Of a stretch of 64,000 nucleotides of DNA, positions 15,845-23,967 are shown piece after piece (within the stretch, counting starts at the first letter, position 1; the number at the start of each line of letters is the position of its first letter). The notes under the pieces are model-generated. The model worked only from the letters and a program-made list of their open reading frames with translations, was not told the DNA's origin and ran no database searches. Made by a program: the position numbers and the translations under genes. The stretch spans positions 3,939,001-4,003,000 of the forward strand of contig NZ_CP137573.1 in assembly GCF_033343995.1 (NCBI RefSeq), read 5' to 3'. The stretch comes from Streptomyces sp. HUAS YS2 (lineage in GTDB: Bacteria; Actinomycetota; Actinomycetes; Streptomycetales; Streptomycetaceae).

Positions 15845-16558
15845 CTAGGCCCGGGGGCCGTCCGTGGTCCCGGCGATCTCGGCGTATCGCTGGACCCACG
15901 CGTGCATCGCTATCGCAGCCGCCGCGCCCGCGTTGATCGACCGCGTGGAGCCGAACTGGGCGATCGAGCACACCATCGCCGCGTGCTTCCGGGCCTCCTC
16001 GGTGAGGCCCGGCCCCTCCTGGCCGAACAGCAGCACACAACGGCGCGGCAGCACGGTCCGCTCCAGCGGCACCGCGCCCGGCAGGTTGTCGATCCCGATC
16101 ACCGGCAGGTCCTCGGCCGCCGCCCAGGCGGTCAGCGACTCCGTGTCGGGGTGATGGCGCACATGCTGGTACCGGTCGGTGACCATCGCCCCGCGCCGGT
16201 TCCAGCGCCGCCGCCCCACGATGTGGACCTCCTTGGCCAGGAACGCGTTCGCGGTCCGCACCACCGATCCGATGTTGAAGTCGTGGCCCCAGTTCTCCAC
16301 CGCCACGTGGAAGTCGTGCCGCCGGGTGTCCAGGTCGGCGACGATCGCCTCCCGCGTCCAGTAGCGGTACTCGTCGACGACGTTGCGCCGGTCGCCGCCG
16401 GCCAGCAGCTCCGGGTCGTACCGCTCGCCCCGCGGCCACGGCTCGGGGTGCGGCCCCACGCCGACCTCGGGGGCGTACCCCTCGTCGTACTGGATCGGCT
16501 CGTCGGGCCGGCTCGGCTCTTCGGGCCCGTTCGGCGCTTCGGCGGTGCTGGTGCTCAC
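15845..16558 (-). CDS. TrmH/SpoU-family tRNA/rRNA 2'-O-methyltransferase
   Basis: The 237-residue protein carries the three SPOUT motifs: NIGSVVRTANAF (motif 1), LFGQEGPGL (motif 2) and SINAGAAAAIAMH (motif 3), preceded by an acidic, disordered N-terminus. SPOUT enzymes fold with a trefoil knot and methylate ribose 2'-OH groups using SAM. The target RNA cannot be predicted. GTG 16558 overlaps the stop of the HTTM gene upstream (GTGA), so it is the last gene of a three-gene operon unrelated in function to the paa genes around it. Confidence 0.86.
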   Translation of the reverse strand: MSTSTAEAPNGPEEPSRPDEPIQYDEGYAPEVGVGPHPEPWPRGERYDPELLAGGDRRNVVDEYRYWTREAIVADLDTRRHDFHVAVENWGHDFNIGSVVRTANAFLAKEVHIVGRRRWNRRGAMVTDRYQHVRHHPDTESLTAWAAAEDLPVIGIDNLPGAVPLERTVLPRRCVLLFGQEGPGLTEEARKHAAMVCSIAQFGSTRSINAGAAAAIAMHAWVQRYAEIAGTTDGPRA

Positions 16559-17826
16559 CCGACGAGGGTACGGGGGGCGCCCTCGGTCTCGGCGGGCCGC
16601 TGCCCGGGCACCGCGCCGCGGCCCAGCCGCGCAAGGGCCCGGTCCCGGCCGCCCGCCGCCCGCGCGCCCAGCCACACCAGGAACACGGTCGGCAGGAACA
16701 CCGCGTCCGCCGCGATCATCGCGAGCGAGAAGAACGGCAGTCCGAGCAGCACCGCGATCCCCGCGTGCTCCAGCATCATGGCGGCCAGAAGCACGTTCTT
16801 GACCTTGCGGTTGAAGAGCGTGAAGGGGAACGCGACCTGTACCAGGACGGTGCCGTAGGTCAGCAGCATCACCATCACGCCGCCCGAGGCCAGCAGGTCG
16901 GACAGCGCGGGCCACGGAGTGAAGTAGTCCAGCTTGAGCGGGTAGTACAGGGCGGTGCCGTCCTGCCAGCGCGAGCCCTGGATCTTGTACCAGCCGGCCG
17001 TGGCGTAGATCAGACACACCTCGACCATGATCACGAGCAGCGTCGCGTTGTGCACGAGGTTCGCCAGCACGTCGAGCAGCGTGCGCGGCTCGCCCGGGCC
17101 GTACCGGCACACCATCCACCACAGCGCCTGGGCCGACCAGAGCAGCCACAGCAGCCCCAGCAGCCAGCCCTCGCCGGTGCGGCCGGAGTAGTACGTGGCG
17201 GCGAGCAGGAACCCGCCGAGCACCGTCCACAGCAGCGGCCCGACGACGTCCCCGCGCGGCAGGTCTCCGCGCCGCAGCGCGTCCTCGGCGCGGGCGGCCC
17301 GCCGGGCGTCCAGGGACCAGACCTGCGAGCAGCGGGTCAGGACCAGGTAGATCGCCATGATGTGCACGACGTTGTCGCCACCGTCACCCATGAAGACGGA
17401 GCGATTCTGCAGCGACAGCACACCGGCCATGAAGACCACGGACGTGGCGCGGGTACGCCAGCCGAGCAGCAGCAGGGCGCTGGAGAGCACGGCGAGGCCG
17501 TAGACGATCTCGAACCAGAGGCCGCTGTCGGACCACATCAGGGCCGTGAACGATCCGTTGTCGGCGATGAGCCGCCGGCCCATGTCCCAGGCCCAGGGGC
17601 CGTCCGGACCGTACAGCTCGTGGCGATGGGGCAGCTCGCGCAGCAGGAAGAGCAGCCAGGTCAGCGAGAAGCCGATGCGGACGACCGCGGTCTGGTACGG
17701 GCCGAGGGCGGTGCTCGTGACGCGCTGGACGGCGCGCGCGAGGCGCCGGTCGAGCGGCTGAGCGGGCTTGGCAGGCTGGGCCGGCTCGACGGACCGGACG
17801 TTCTCGACGGGCTGGTCGCCGGTCAC
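16555..17826 (-). CDS. HTTM-domain membrane protein (vitamin K-dependent carboxylase-like fold)
   Basis: The 423-residue protein has about ten hydrophobic segments and the HTTM-like features FSLTWLLFLLRELPHRHELY near the N-terminus, then DGGDNVVHIMAIYLVLTRC and ATAGWYKIQGSRWQDGTALY in the middle. HTTM domains are related to the membrane part of vitamin K-dependent gamma-carboxylase, but the role of bacterial members is mostly unknown. GTG 17826 overlaps the stop of the DUF5819 gene by GTGA. The tight coupling with a membrane-anchored DUF5819 protein suggests one complex. Confidence 0.82.
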   Translation of the reverse strand: MTGDQPVENVRSVEPAQPAKPAQPLDRRLARAVQRVTSTALGPYQTAVVRIGFSLTWLLFLLRELPHRHELYGPDGPWAWDMGRRLIADNGSFTALMWSDSGLWFEIVYGLAVLSSALLLLGWRTRATSVVFMAGVLSLQNRSVFMGDGGDNVVHIMAIYLVLTRCSQVWSLDARRAARAEDALRRGDLPRGDVVGPLLWTVLGGFLLAATYYSGRTGEGWLLGLLWLLWSAQALWWMVCRYGPGEPRTLLDVLANLVHNATLLVIMVEVCLIYATAGWYKIQGSRWQDGTALYYPLKLDYFTPWPALSDLLASGGVMVMLLTYGTVLVQVAFPFTLFNRKVKNVLLAAMMLEHAGIAVLLGLPFFSLAMIAADAVFLPTVFLVWLGARAAGGRDRALARLGRGAVPGQRPAETEGAPRTLVG

Positions 17827-18572
17827 CGCGCTGCCTCCGTACGGTCGTCGCGCGCGCCCCGGGGCAGGTCGGCGGCGGTCACCGTCCACCACGGCAGGGT
17901 GCGGTGCACGATGTCCTTGGAGTTCTTCTCAGCACTCCACGGCGGGGCCGCGACCCAGCGGGTCTCGGAGCGGACCTGGATCCGCTCGACCCGGCCGCCG
18001 ACCCGGTCCTCGCCGAGGCGGAGCATCACCATGCGACGGACGTAGCGCTCGGAGAGCTCACCGCGCATGCCGTTCGGCTCGTTGTCGGCGTTGTGCGAGT
18101 TCACAAAGAAGTCCCAGCCCCGGCGGAGCTCGTTCTGGAACGCGTGGCTGGGCAGCGGGTTGCCTCGGATCTGCTCGGCGTCCTGCGCGGAGAGGTCGAT
18201 CCAGTCGGTGGTCCGCCGGTCGCCGTCCCGCGAGACGACGACGGCGCGGACCTGGACGGCGATGTTCTGCTGCAGCGGATTGGGAGCGAAGAGCTTCCAG
18301 TTCTGCTCGAACTCGGGGTAGATCCATTCGTCCACCGCCGCGCCGTTCTGCTTCGTCAGCGTGTTGGACGGCGCGACGTGCAGGAAGACCATGGCCAGAT
18401 GGACGCAGGCCAGGACCGCGATCACGGCCAGGGCCACGGCGGCCACGACCTGGCCGGGCAGGGACAGGCCGGCTATGCCACCGGGCGCGGACGGTTCCGC
18501 CGGGCCCTCACCGGGCGCGGGAGGCGGCCCGGCGCGCCCGGCGCGCACGCCCTCCTCGTCGTACGAGTCCAT
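17823..18572 (-). CDS. DUF5819-family single-TM protein
   Basis: The 249-residue protein has a disordered Pro/Gly-rich cytoplasmic N-terminus, one membrane helix (about residues 40-65, VVAAVALAVIAVLACVHLAM) and an extracytoplasmic domain containing YPEFEQNWKLFAPNP, which I recognise as typical of the DUF5819 family. It is the first gene of an operon with the HTTM protein and TrmH. Family members often neighbour HTTM proteins, which suggests a partner role, but no activity is known. It is divergent from paaA. Confidence 0.75.
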   Translation of the reverse strand: MDSYDEEGVRAGRAGPPPAPGEGPAEPSAPGGIAGLSLPGQVVAAVALAVIAVLACVHLAMVFLHVAPSNTLTKQNGAAVDEWIYPEFEQNWKLFAPNPLQQNIAVQVRAVVVSRDGDRRTTDWIDLSAQDAEQIRGNPLPSHAFQNELRRGWDFFVNSHNADNEPNGMRGELSERYVRRMVMLRLGEDRVGGRVERIQVRSETRWVAAPPWSAEKNSKDIVHRTLPWWTVTAADLPRGARDDRTEAAR

Positions 18573-18626
18573 CCCGCCCCGATCCCGTTCGGCAGCACGA
18601 TTCGGCTGCCCGTTCGGCCCCGTCAG

Positions 18627-18635
18627 TTATCCACA
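18627..18635 (+). promoter_or_regulatory. DnaA box in the DUF5819-paaA intergenic region
   Basis: TTATCCACA lies in the divergent promoter region, 45 bp from the presumed PaaR operator 2. Together with boxes at 13997-14005 and 11270-11278 it forms a repeated arrangement in this island. Confidence 0.45.
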
Positions 18636-18680
18636 GGGTTGACACCTTACGGGCCGCCGACCCACCATTGAAGTCATTCA

Positions 18681-18698
18681 ACCGAACGATCGGTCGGT
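18681..18698. promoter_or_regulatory. Presumed PaaR operator 2 (upstream of paaA)
   Basis: ACCGAACGATCGGTCGGT is identical, in reverse orientation, to operator 1 at 14026-14043. It ends immediately before the ribosome-binding AGGGGG of paaA, so a bound repressor would block initiation or early elongation of paaABCDE. Confidence 0.75.
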
Positions 18699-18708
18699 AG
18701 GGGGTCCG

Positions 18709-19695
18709 ATGACCGCAGGGACGTCAGCGACAGCAGTGACAGTGGACGACGCCGCCCACGAGGCGGTGTTCGACGCCGCGGTCGCGGCAGACGAGCGCAT
18801 CGAGCCGCGGGACTGGATGCCGGACGCCTACCGCGCCTCGCTGGTCCGCCAGATCGCGCAGCACGCCCACTCCGAGATCATCGGCATGCAGCCCGAGGCC
18901 AACTGGATCACCCGCGCCCCCTCGCTGCGGCGCAAGGCGATCCTCATGGCCAAGGTGCAGGACGAGGCGGGCCACGGCCTGTACCTCTACAGCGCCGCCG
19001 AGACCCTCGGAACCAGCCGGGACGAACTGCTCGACAAGCTCCACTCCGGCCGCCAGAAGTACTCCTCGATCTTCAACTACCCCACGCTGACCTGGGCCGA
19101 CGTCGGCGCCATCGGCTGGCTCGTGGACGGCGCCGCGATCACCAACCAGGTCCCGCTGTGCCGCTGCTCGTACGGTCCGTACGCACGCGCCATGGTCCGG
19201 GTCTGCAAGGAGGAGTCCTTCCACCAGCGCCAGGGCTACGAGGCACTGCTCGCCCTGTCGAAGGGCACCGACGAGCAGCACGCCATGGCGCAGGACGCGG
19301 TGGACCGCTGGTGGTGGCCCTCGCTCATGATGTTCGGCCCGCCGGACGACGAGTCGGCCCACTCCGCCCAGTCGATGGCCTGGAAGATCAAGCGCCACTC
19401 GAACGACGAGCTGCGCCAGCGCTTCGTCGACATCGCCGTCCCGCAGGCCGAGGCCCTCGGCCTGAGCCTCCCCGACCCGGACCTCCGGTGGAACGAGGAG
19501 CGCGGGCACTACGACTTCGGGGCGATCGACTGGACGGAGTTCTGGGAGGTCCTGAAGGGCAACGGCCCCTGCAACGAGCAGCGGCTGAGCAAGCGGCGCC
19601 AGGCCCACGAGGACGGCGCCTGGGTCAGGGAAGCAGCGGCGGCGTACGCCGGGAAGCACGAGAAGCACGGGAACCACGGGGAGGCGCAGGGATGA
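18709..19695 (+). CDS. paaA: Phenylacetyl-CoA epoxidase subunit A
   Basis: The 328-residue protein is the catalytic di-iron subunit of the 1,2-phenylacetyl-CoA epoxidase (PaaABCE), which attacks the aromatic ring with O2. The carboxylate-bridged iron ligands are visible in QDEAGHG (E86, H89) and later in CKEESFHQRQG. The length fits the family. It begins 10 nt after the presumed PaaR operator and its stop overlaps paaB by ATGA, making it the first gene of the paaABCDE operon. The C-terminus ends in a His/Lys/Gly-rich tail. Confidence 0.94.
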   Translation: MTAGTSATAVTVDDAAHEAVFDAAVAADERIEPRDWMPDAYRASLVRQIAQHAHSEIIGMQPEANWITRAPSLRRKAILMAKVQDEAGHGLYLYSAAETLGTSRDELLDKLHSGRQKYSSIFNYPTLTWADVGAIGWLVDGAAITNQVPLCRCSYGPYARAMVRVCKEESFHQRQGYEALLALSKGTDEQHAMAQDAVDRWWWPSLMMFGPPDDESAHSAQSMAWKIKRHSNDELRQRFVDIAVPQAEALGLSLPDPDLRWNEERGHYDFGAIDWTEFWEVLKGNGPCNEQRLSKRRQAHEDGAWVREAAAAYAGKHEKHGNHGEAQG

Positions 19696-19979
19696 GCACC
19701 GACGGATGGCCGCTGTGGGAGGTGTTCGTGCGCTCGCGCCGCGGACTGTCCCACACCCACGCGGGCAGCCTGCACGCGCCGGACGCCGAGATGGCCCTGC
19801 GCAACGCCCGCGACCTGTACACCCGGCGCAACGAGGGCGTCTCGATCTGGGTGGTCCCGTCCGCCTCGATCACCGCGTCCTCGCCCGACGAGAAGGACCC
19901 GTTCTTCGAGCCGTCGGCCGACAAGCCCTACCGCCACCCGACCTTCTACGAGATCCCTGAGGGGGTGAAGCACCTGTGA
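19692..19979 (+). CDS. paaB: Phenylacetyl-CoA epoxidase subunit B
   Basis: The 95-residue protein begins WPLWEVFVRSRRGLSHTHAG and ends in YRHPTFYEIPEG, both typical of PaaB, the small structural subunit that bridges PaaAC dimers in the epoxidase. ATG 19692 overlaps the paaA stop (ATGA) and the gene's own stop overlaps the paaC start (GTGA), so stoichiometric expression by coupling is likely. Confidence 0.94.
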   Translation: MSTDGWPLWEVFVRSRRGLSHTHAGSLHAPDAEMALRNARDLYTRRNEGVSIWVVPSASITASSPDEKDPFFEPSADKPYRHPTFYEIPEGVKHL

Positions 19980-20746
19980 CCGCCCACACCGACACCGCCG
20001 GCACCACCGAAACCGCCGTGTCCGCCGCACCCGCCGCCGTGCCCGTCGCGGCCGTGCTCGCCCTCGGCGACGACGCCCTCGTGCTCTCCCACCGGCTGGG
20101 GGAGTGGGCGGGCAGCGCCCCGGTCCTGGAGGAGGAGGTCGCCCTCGCGAACATCGCGCTCGACCTGCTCGGCCAGGCCCGCGTCCTGCTCTCCATGGCC
20201 GGCGACGAGGACGAACTGGCGTACCTCCGCGAGGAGCGTGCCTTCCGCAACGCACAGCTGGTCGAGCAGCCCAACGGCGACTTCGCGCACACCATCGCCC
20301 GCCAGCTGTACTTCTCCACCTACCAGCGCCTGCTGTACGCACAGCTGGCCGCCTCCGACAGCCCGCTGGCCGGCCTCGCCGCCAAGGCCGTCAAGGAGGT
20401 CGCGTACCACCAGGACCACGCCGAGCACTGGACGCTCCGGCTCGGCGACGGCACCACCGAGAGCCACGAGCGGATGCAGCGCGCCTGCGACGCGCTGTGG
20501 AAGTACACCGGCGAGCTGTTCCAGCCGGTCGACGGCCTGGACCTGGACCGGGAGGCGATGGAGGCCGCCTGGCTGGACTCCGTCACCGCCGTGCTGCGCC
20601 GCGCGACGCTGACCGTTCCCGAAGGCCCCCGCACCGGCGCGTGGAGCGCGGGCGCGGGCCGCCAGGGCCTGCACACCGAACCGTTCGGCCGGATGCTCGC
20701 CGAGATGCAGCACCTGCATCGCAGCCACCCGGGGGCGTCGTGGTGA
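19976..20746 (+). CDS. paaC: Phenylacetyl-CoA epoxidase subunit C
   Basis: The 256-residue protein is the ferritin-like structural partner of PaaA. It has the long helices of the family with motifs LALGDDALVLSHRLGEW at the N-terminus and EVAYHQDHAEHW in the core. PaaC forms the PaaAC heterodimer but does not carry the working di-iron site. It starts with GTG in a GTGA overlap with paaB and overlaps paaD the same way. Confidence 0.94.
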   Translation: MTAHTDTAGTTETAVSAAPAAVPVAAVLALGDDALVLSHRLGEWAGSAPVLEEEVALANIALDLLGQARVLLSMAGDEDELAYLREERAFRNAQLVEQPNGDFAHTIARQLYFSTYQRLLYAQLAASDSPLAGLAAKAVKEVAYHQDHAEHWTLRLGDGTTESHERMQRACDALWKYTGELFQPVDGLDLDREAMEAAWLDSVTAVLRRATLTVPEGPRTGAWSAGAGRQGLHTEPFGRMLAEMQHLHRSHPGASW

Positions 20747-21240
20747 CCATGACGGCCCTCGAGGAGGAACTGAGCCGGATCGCCGGCGCCGTTCCCGACC
20801 CCGAGCTGCCGGTACTGACCCTGGAGGAGCTCGGCGTCCTGCGCGGCGTGCACTACCTCGCGCCCGGCAAGGTCGAGGTCGAGCTCACCCCCACGTACAC
20901 CGGCTGCCCGGCGATCGAGGCGATGTCCTCGGACATCGAGCAGGCCCTGCACGCGCACGGCGTCCCCGAGGTCTCCGTGGTGACCGTCCTCTCCCCCGCC
21001 TGGTCGACGGACGACATCAGCGAGGAGGGCAGGCGCAAGCTCGCCGAATTCGGCATAGCCCCGCCGCGCCCGCAGACGGCGACGGCCGGCGGACCCGTTC
21101 CGCTGACGCTCGCGATCCGCTGCCCGAACTGCGGCTCGACCGACACCGAGCTGCTCAGCCGGTTCTCCTCCACCGCGTGCAAGGCACTGCGCCGCTGCGC
21201 GGCCTGCCGCGAACCGTTCGACCACTTCAAGGAGCTGTAG
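20743..21240 (+). CDS. paaD: PaaD, MIP18-type iron-sulfur/maturation protein of the epoxidase
   Basis: The 165-residue protein has an N-terminal MIP18/DUF59 domain (VPDPELPVLTLEELGVLRGV and YTGCPAIEAM) and a C-terminal zinc-ribbon-like tail with CPNC and CAAC. PaaD is required for epoxidase activity and is believed to assist Fe-S or di-iron assembly; it is not part of the purified complex. GTG 20743 overlaps the paaC stop (GTGA); ATG 20749 is two codons downstream. Confidence 0.92.
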   Translation: MTMTALEEELSRIAGAVPDPELPVLTLEELGVLRGVHYLAPGKVEVELTPTYTGCPAIEAMSSDIEQALHAHGVPEVSVVTVLSPAWSTDDISEEGRRKLAEFGIAPPRPQTATAGGPVPLTLAIRCPNCGSTDTELLSRFSSTACKALRRCAACREPFDHFKEL

Positions 21241-22329
21241 ATGCTGACCTCAGGTGCCGGCCGGGCCGGATTCCGTCCGCTCCGGGTGAGCGCGGTCGAG
21301 CAGCTCACGGACGACGCGGTGGCCGTCACCTTCGCCGTCCCGCCCGAGCTGCACGACACCTACCGGCACACCCCCGGCCAGCACCTCGCCCTGCGCCGCA
21401 CCGCGCAGAACGGCGAGGAGATCCGGCGCACGTACTCCATCTGCGCCCCGGCCGTACCGGCCGGCGAGGCCCCGGTGCTGCGGGTGGGCATCCGGCTCGT
21501 GGACGGCGGCGAGTTCTCCACGTACGCGCTGAAGGAACTGACCGTGGGCGACACGGTCGAGGTCATGGAGCCGATGGGCCGCTTCGTCCTCGAACCGCGG
21601 CCCGGACACTTCGCGGCCGTCGTCGGCGGCAGCGGCATCACCCCCGTGCTCTCCATGGCGGCCACCCTGCTCGCCCGGGAGCCCGAGGCCCGGTTCTGCC
21701 TGATACGCAGCGACCGCACCGCCGCCTCCACGATGTTCCTGGACGAGGTCGCGGACCTGAAGGACCGCTTCCCCGACCGGTTCCAGCTGGTCACCGCGCT
21801 GTCCCGGGAGGAGCAGCAGGCCGGCCTGCCGTCCGGTCGACTCGACGAGGAGCGGCTCGCGACCCTGCTGCCCGCGCTGCTGCCGGTCGGCGAGATCGAC
21901 GGCTGGTTCCTGTGCGGCCCGTTCGGCCTGGTCCAGGGCGCGGAGCGGGCGCTGCGCGGACTCGGCGTCCAGCGCGGCCGGATCCACCAGGAAATCTTCC
22001 ACGTCGACGACGGCTCGGCGCCCGCACCCACCCCGGCGGCCGGCACCCCCGTGCACGCGACGCTGACCGCCACGCTGCACGGCCGGTCCGGCAACTGGCC
22101 GGTCCAGGAGGGCGAGACGCTCCTGGAGACGGTGCTGCGGGCCCGCGCCGACGCCCCGTACGCCTGCAAGGGCGGGGTGTGCGGCACGTGCCGGGCGTTC
22201 CTGGTGCAGGGCGAGGTACGGATGGACCGCAACTTCGCGCTGGAGCCCGAGGAGACCGACGCCGGTTATGTACTGGCCTGCCAGTCCCATCCGGCCACGG
22301 CCGAAGTGGAGTTGGACTTCGACCGCTGA
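21241..22329 (+). CDS. paaE: Phenylacetyl-CoA epoxidase reductase subunit
   Basis: The 362-residue protein passes electrons from NADPH to PaaA. It has an FAD-binding domain with RTYS (63-66), an NAD(P)-binding domain with GGSGITP, and a C-terminal plant-type 2Fe-2S ferredoxin domain with CKGGVCGTC and a distal Cys in VLACQSHP. The start codon directly abuts the paaD stop. It is the last clear paa gene of the operon. Confidence 0.94.
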   Translation: MLTSGAGRAGFRPLRVSAVEQLTDDAVAVTFAVPPELHDTYRHTPGQHLALRRTAQNGEEIRRTYSICAPAVPAGEAPVLRVGIRLVDGGEFSTYALKELTVGDTVEVMEPMGRFVLEPRPGHFAAVVGGSGITPVLSMAATLLAREPEARFCLIRSDRTAASTMFLDEVADLKDRFPDRFQLVTALSREEQQAGLPSGRLDEERLATLLPALLPVGEIDGWFLCGPFGLVQGAERALRGLGVQRGRIHQEIFHVDDGSAPAPTPAAGTPVHATLTATLHGRSGNWPVQEGETLLETVLRARADAPYACKGGVCGTCRAFLVQGEVRMDRNFALEPEETDAGYVLACQSHPATAEVELDFDR

Positions 22330-22350
22330 CGCGCGGCCATTCCCTTCCCC

Positions 22351-22364
22351 TAGAACCTGTTCTA
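22351..22364. promoter_or_regulatory. KstR-like operator upstream of the acyl-CoA dehydrogenase
   Basis: TAGAACCTGTTCTA is a perfect palindrome with 6-bp arms and a CT centre. It matches the KstR-type consensus TNNAACNNGTTNNA known from sterol catabolism in mycobacteria and rhodococci. It lies 40 bp before the GTG start of the downstream gene. No kstR gene is in this window. Confidence 0.6.
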
Positions 22365-22404
22365 TCTTGACGCTCCGTCAGGGCAGTGACAGGAGGGCAG
22401 GGCT

Positions 22405-23550
22405 GTGGACTTCACCTTCACCGAGGAGCAGCAGGCGGCCGTCGAGGCGGCCCGGGGCGTCTTCACGGACGTCACACCCGACCGGGTGCCGAGCCCGGCC
22501 CTCACGCCGGGCGCGGTGTCCGACGAGTTCGACCGGCCGCTCTGGGCCGGCCTCGCCGACACCGACCTGCTCGGCCTCGTCCTCGACCCGCGGCACGGCG
22601 GCGCCGGACTGGACGTGCTCGCGCTCTGCCTCGTCCTGCGGGAGTCCGCGCGCGTCCTGGCCCGCGTACCCCTGCTGGAACACTCCGCCGTCGCCATGGC
22701 CATCGACCGGTACGGCAGCCCCGCGCTCGCCGCCGAACTCCTTCCCCGCGCCGGCCGCGGCGAACTCGTCCTCACCTGCGGCTCCCAGGGCCGCACCGGC
22801 CACGACCCCGCCGAACTCGCCGTCACCGCCCGCCGCGACGGCGACGGCGACAGCGCCGCCTGGATCCTCGACGGACTGCACTCCGCCGTCCCCTGGGCCC
22901 ACTCCGCCGACCTGCTCGCCCTACCCGCGCACACCCCCGACGGCCGCGCCGTCCTCGCCCTCGTCCCCCGCGACCAGGACGGGCTCACCCTCGCCGAGCA
23001 GTACTCCACCAACGGCGAACTGCTCGCCGAGGCACGCCTCGACGCGGTACGGCTCGACGGCGACCGGGTCATCGACGCCGACGGCGCCTGGGAATGGCTC
23101 CGGGGCGTCCTCGCCACCGGAACCTGCGCGCTCGCCCTCGGCCTCGGCGAGAGCGTGCTCGCGATGACCAGCCAGTACACCGGGAAGCGGGAACAGTTCG
23201 GCCACCCCGTGGCCACCTTCCAGGCCGTCGCCGTGCAGGCCGCCGACCGCTACATCGACCTGCGCGCCATGGAGGTCACCCTGTGGCAGGCGGCCTGGCG
23301 GATCAGCACCGGGGCGGGCGGAGCACTGCCCGTCGACGGAGACATCGCGGTGGCGAAGATCTGGGCCTCGGAAGGCGTCCGCCGGGTCGTGCAGACCGCG
23401 CAGCACCTCCACGGCGGCTTCGGCGCGGACACGGACTACCCGCTGCACCGCTTCCACGCCTGGGCCAAGCACCTGGAGCTGTCGCTCGGCCCCGCCGCGG
23501 CGCACGAGCAGACCCTGGGCGACCTGCTGGCCGCACACCCCCTCGGCTGA
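22405..23550 (+). CDS. Acyl-CoA dehydrogenase family protein (FadE-like)
   Basis: The 381-residue flavoprotein fits the acyl-CoA dehydrogenase fold: an N-terminal helical domain (DFTFTEEQQAAVEAARGVF), a middle beta domain, and a C-terminal helical bundle with YTGKREQFGHPVATFQAVA and QHLHGGFGADTDYPLHRF. I cannot identify the catalytic glutamate with confidence, and the divergent N-terminus recalls the subunits of heteromeric FadE enzymes of sterol side-chain oxidation. The GTG start has AGGAGGG upstream. The KstR-like box at 22351-22364 suggests separate control from paaABCDE. Confidence 0.83.
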   Translation: MDFTFTEEQQAAVEAARGVFTDVTPDRVPSPALTPGAVSDEFDRPLWAGLADTDLLGLVLDPRHGGAGLDVLALCLVLRESARVLARVPLLEHSAVAMAIDRYGSPALAAELLPRAGRGELVLTCGSQGRTGHDPAELAVTARRDGDGDSAAWILDGLHSAVPWAHSADLLALPAHTPDGRAVLALVPRDQDGLTLAEQYSTNGELLAEARLDAVRLDGDRVIDADGAWEWLRGVLATGTCALALGLGESVLAMTSQYTGKREQFGHPVATFQAVAVQAADRYIDLRAMEVTLWQAAWRISTGAGGALPVDGDIAVAKIWASEGVRRVVQTAQHLHGGFGADTDYPLHRFHAWAKHLELSLGPAAAHEQTLGDLLAAHPLG

Positions 23551-23584
23551 GCCGCAGGAGCCGGAAGCCGGGCAGTCGCGGCCG

Positions 23585-23929
23585 TCAGAGGACGTACGCG
23601 GCGCCGCCGGCGTCGCTGACCATGGGACGGTTCGCGCCGTCCCAGGCGAGCATGCCGCCGTCGACGTTCACCGCGTCGATGCCCTGCTGCACGAGGTACT
23701 GGGTGACCTGCGCCGAGCGGCCGCCGACCCGGCACATCACATAGGCGCGACGTCCTTCGGCCACCGCCTCGGTCACCTCGCCGAACCGCGCCACGAAGTC
23801 GCTCATCGGCACGTGCAGCGCGCCCTCGACATGACCGGCCGCCCACTCGTCGTCCTCACGGACGTCGACCACCAGGGCGTCCGCCGGCACGGAGGCGACG
23901 TCCACCGAGGGCAGCGGGGCGAAGTTCAT
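23585..23929 (-). CDS. Single-domain rhodanese-like protein
   Basis: The 114-residue protein is one rhodanese domain with VVDVREDDEWAAGHVEGALH near the N-terminus and the active-site loop CRVGGRS (C66). Such proteins carry persulfide sulfur for thiosulfate or sulfide metabolism or for thio-modification. It converges on the acyl-CoA dehydrogenase and lies 38 nt downstream of the J-domain gene, possibly in one transcript. Confidence 0.87.
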   Translation of the reverse strand: MNFAPLPSVDVASVPADALVVDVREDDEWAAGHVEGALHVPMSDFVARFGEVTEAVAEGRRAYVMCRVGGRSAQVTQYLVQQGIDAVNVDGGMLAWDGANRPMVSDAGGAAYVL

Positions 23930-23967
23930 GGGTCAGGCCTTCTCTCGTCGGTACGGGTACGGAAAAC

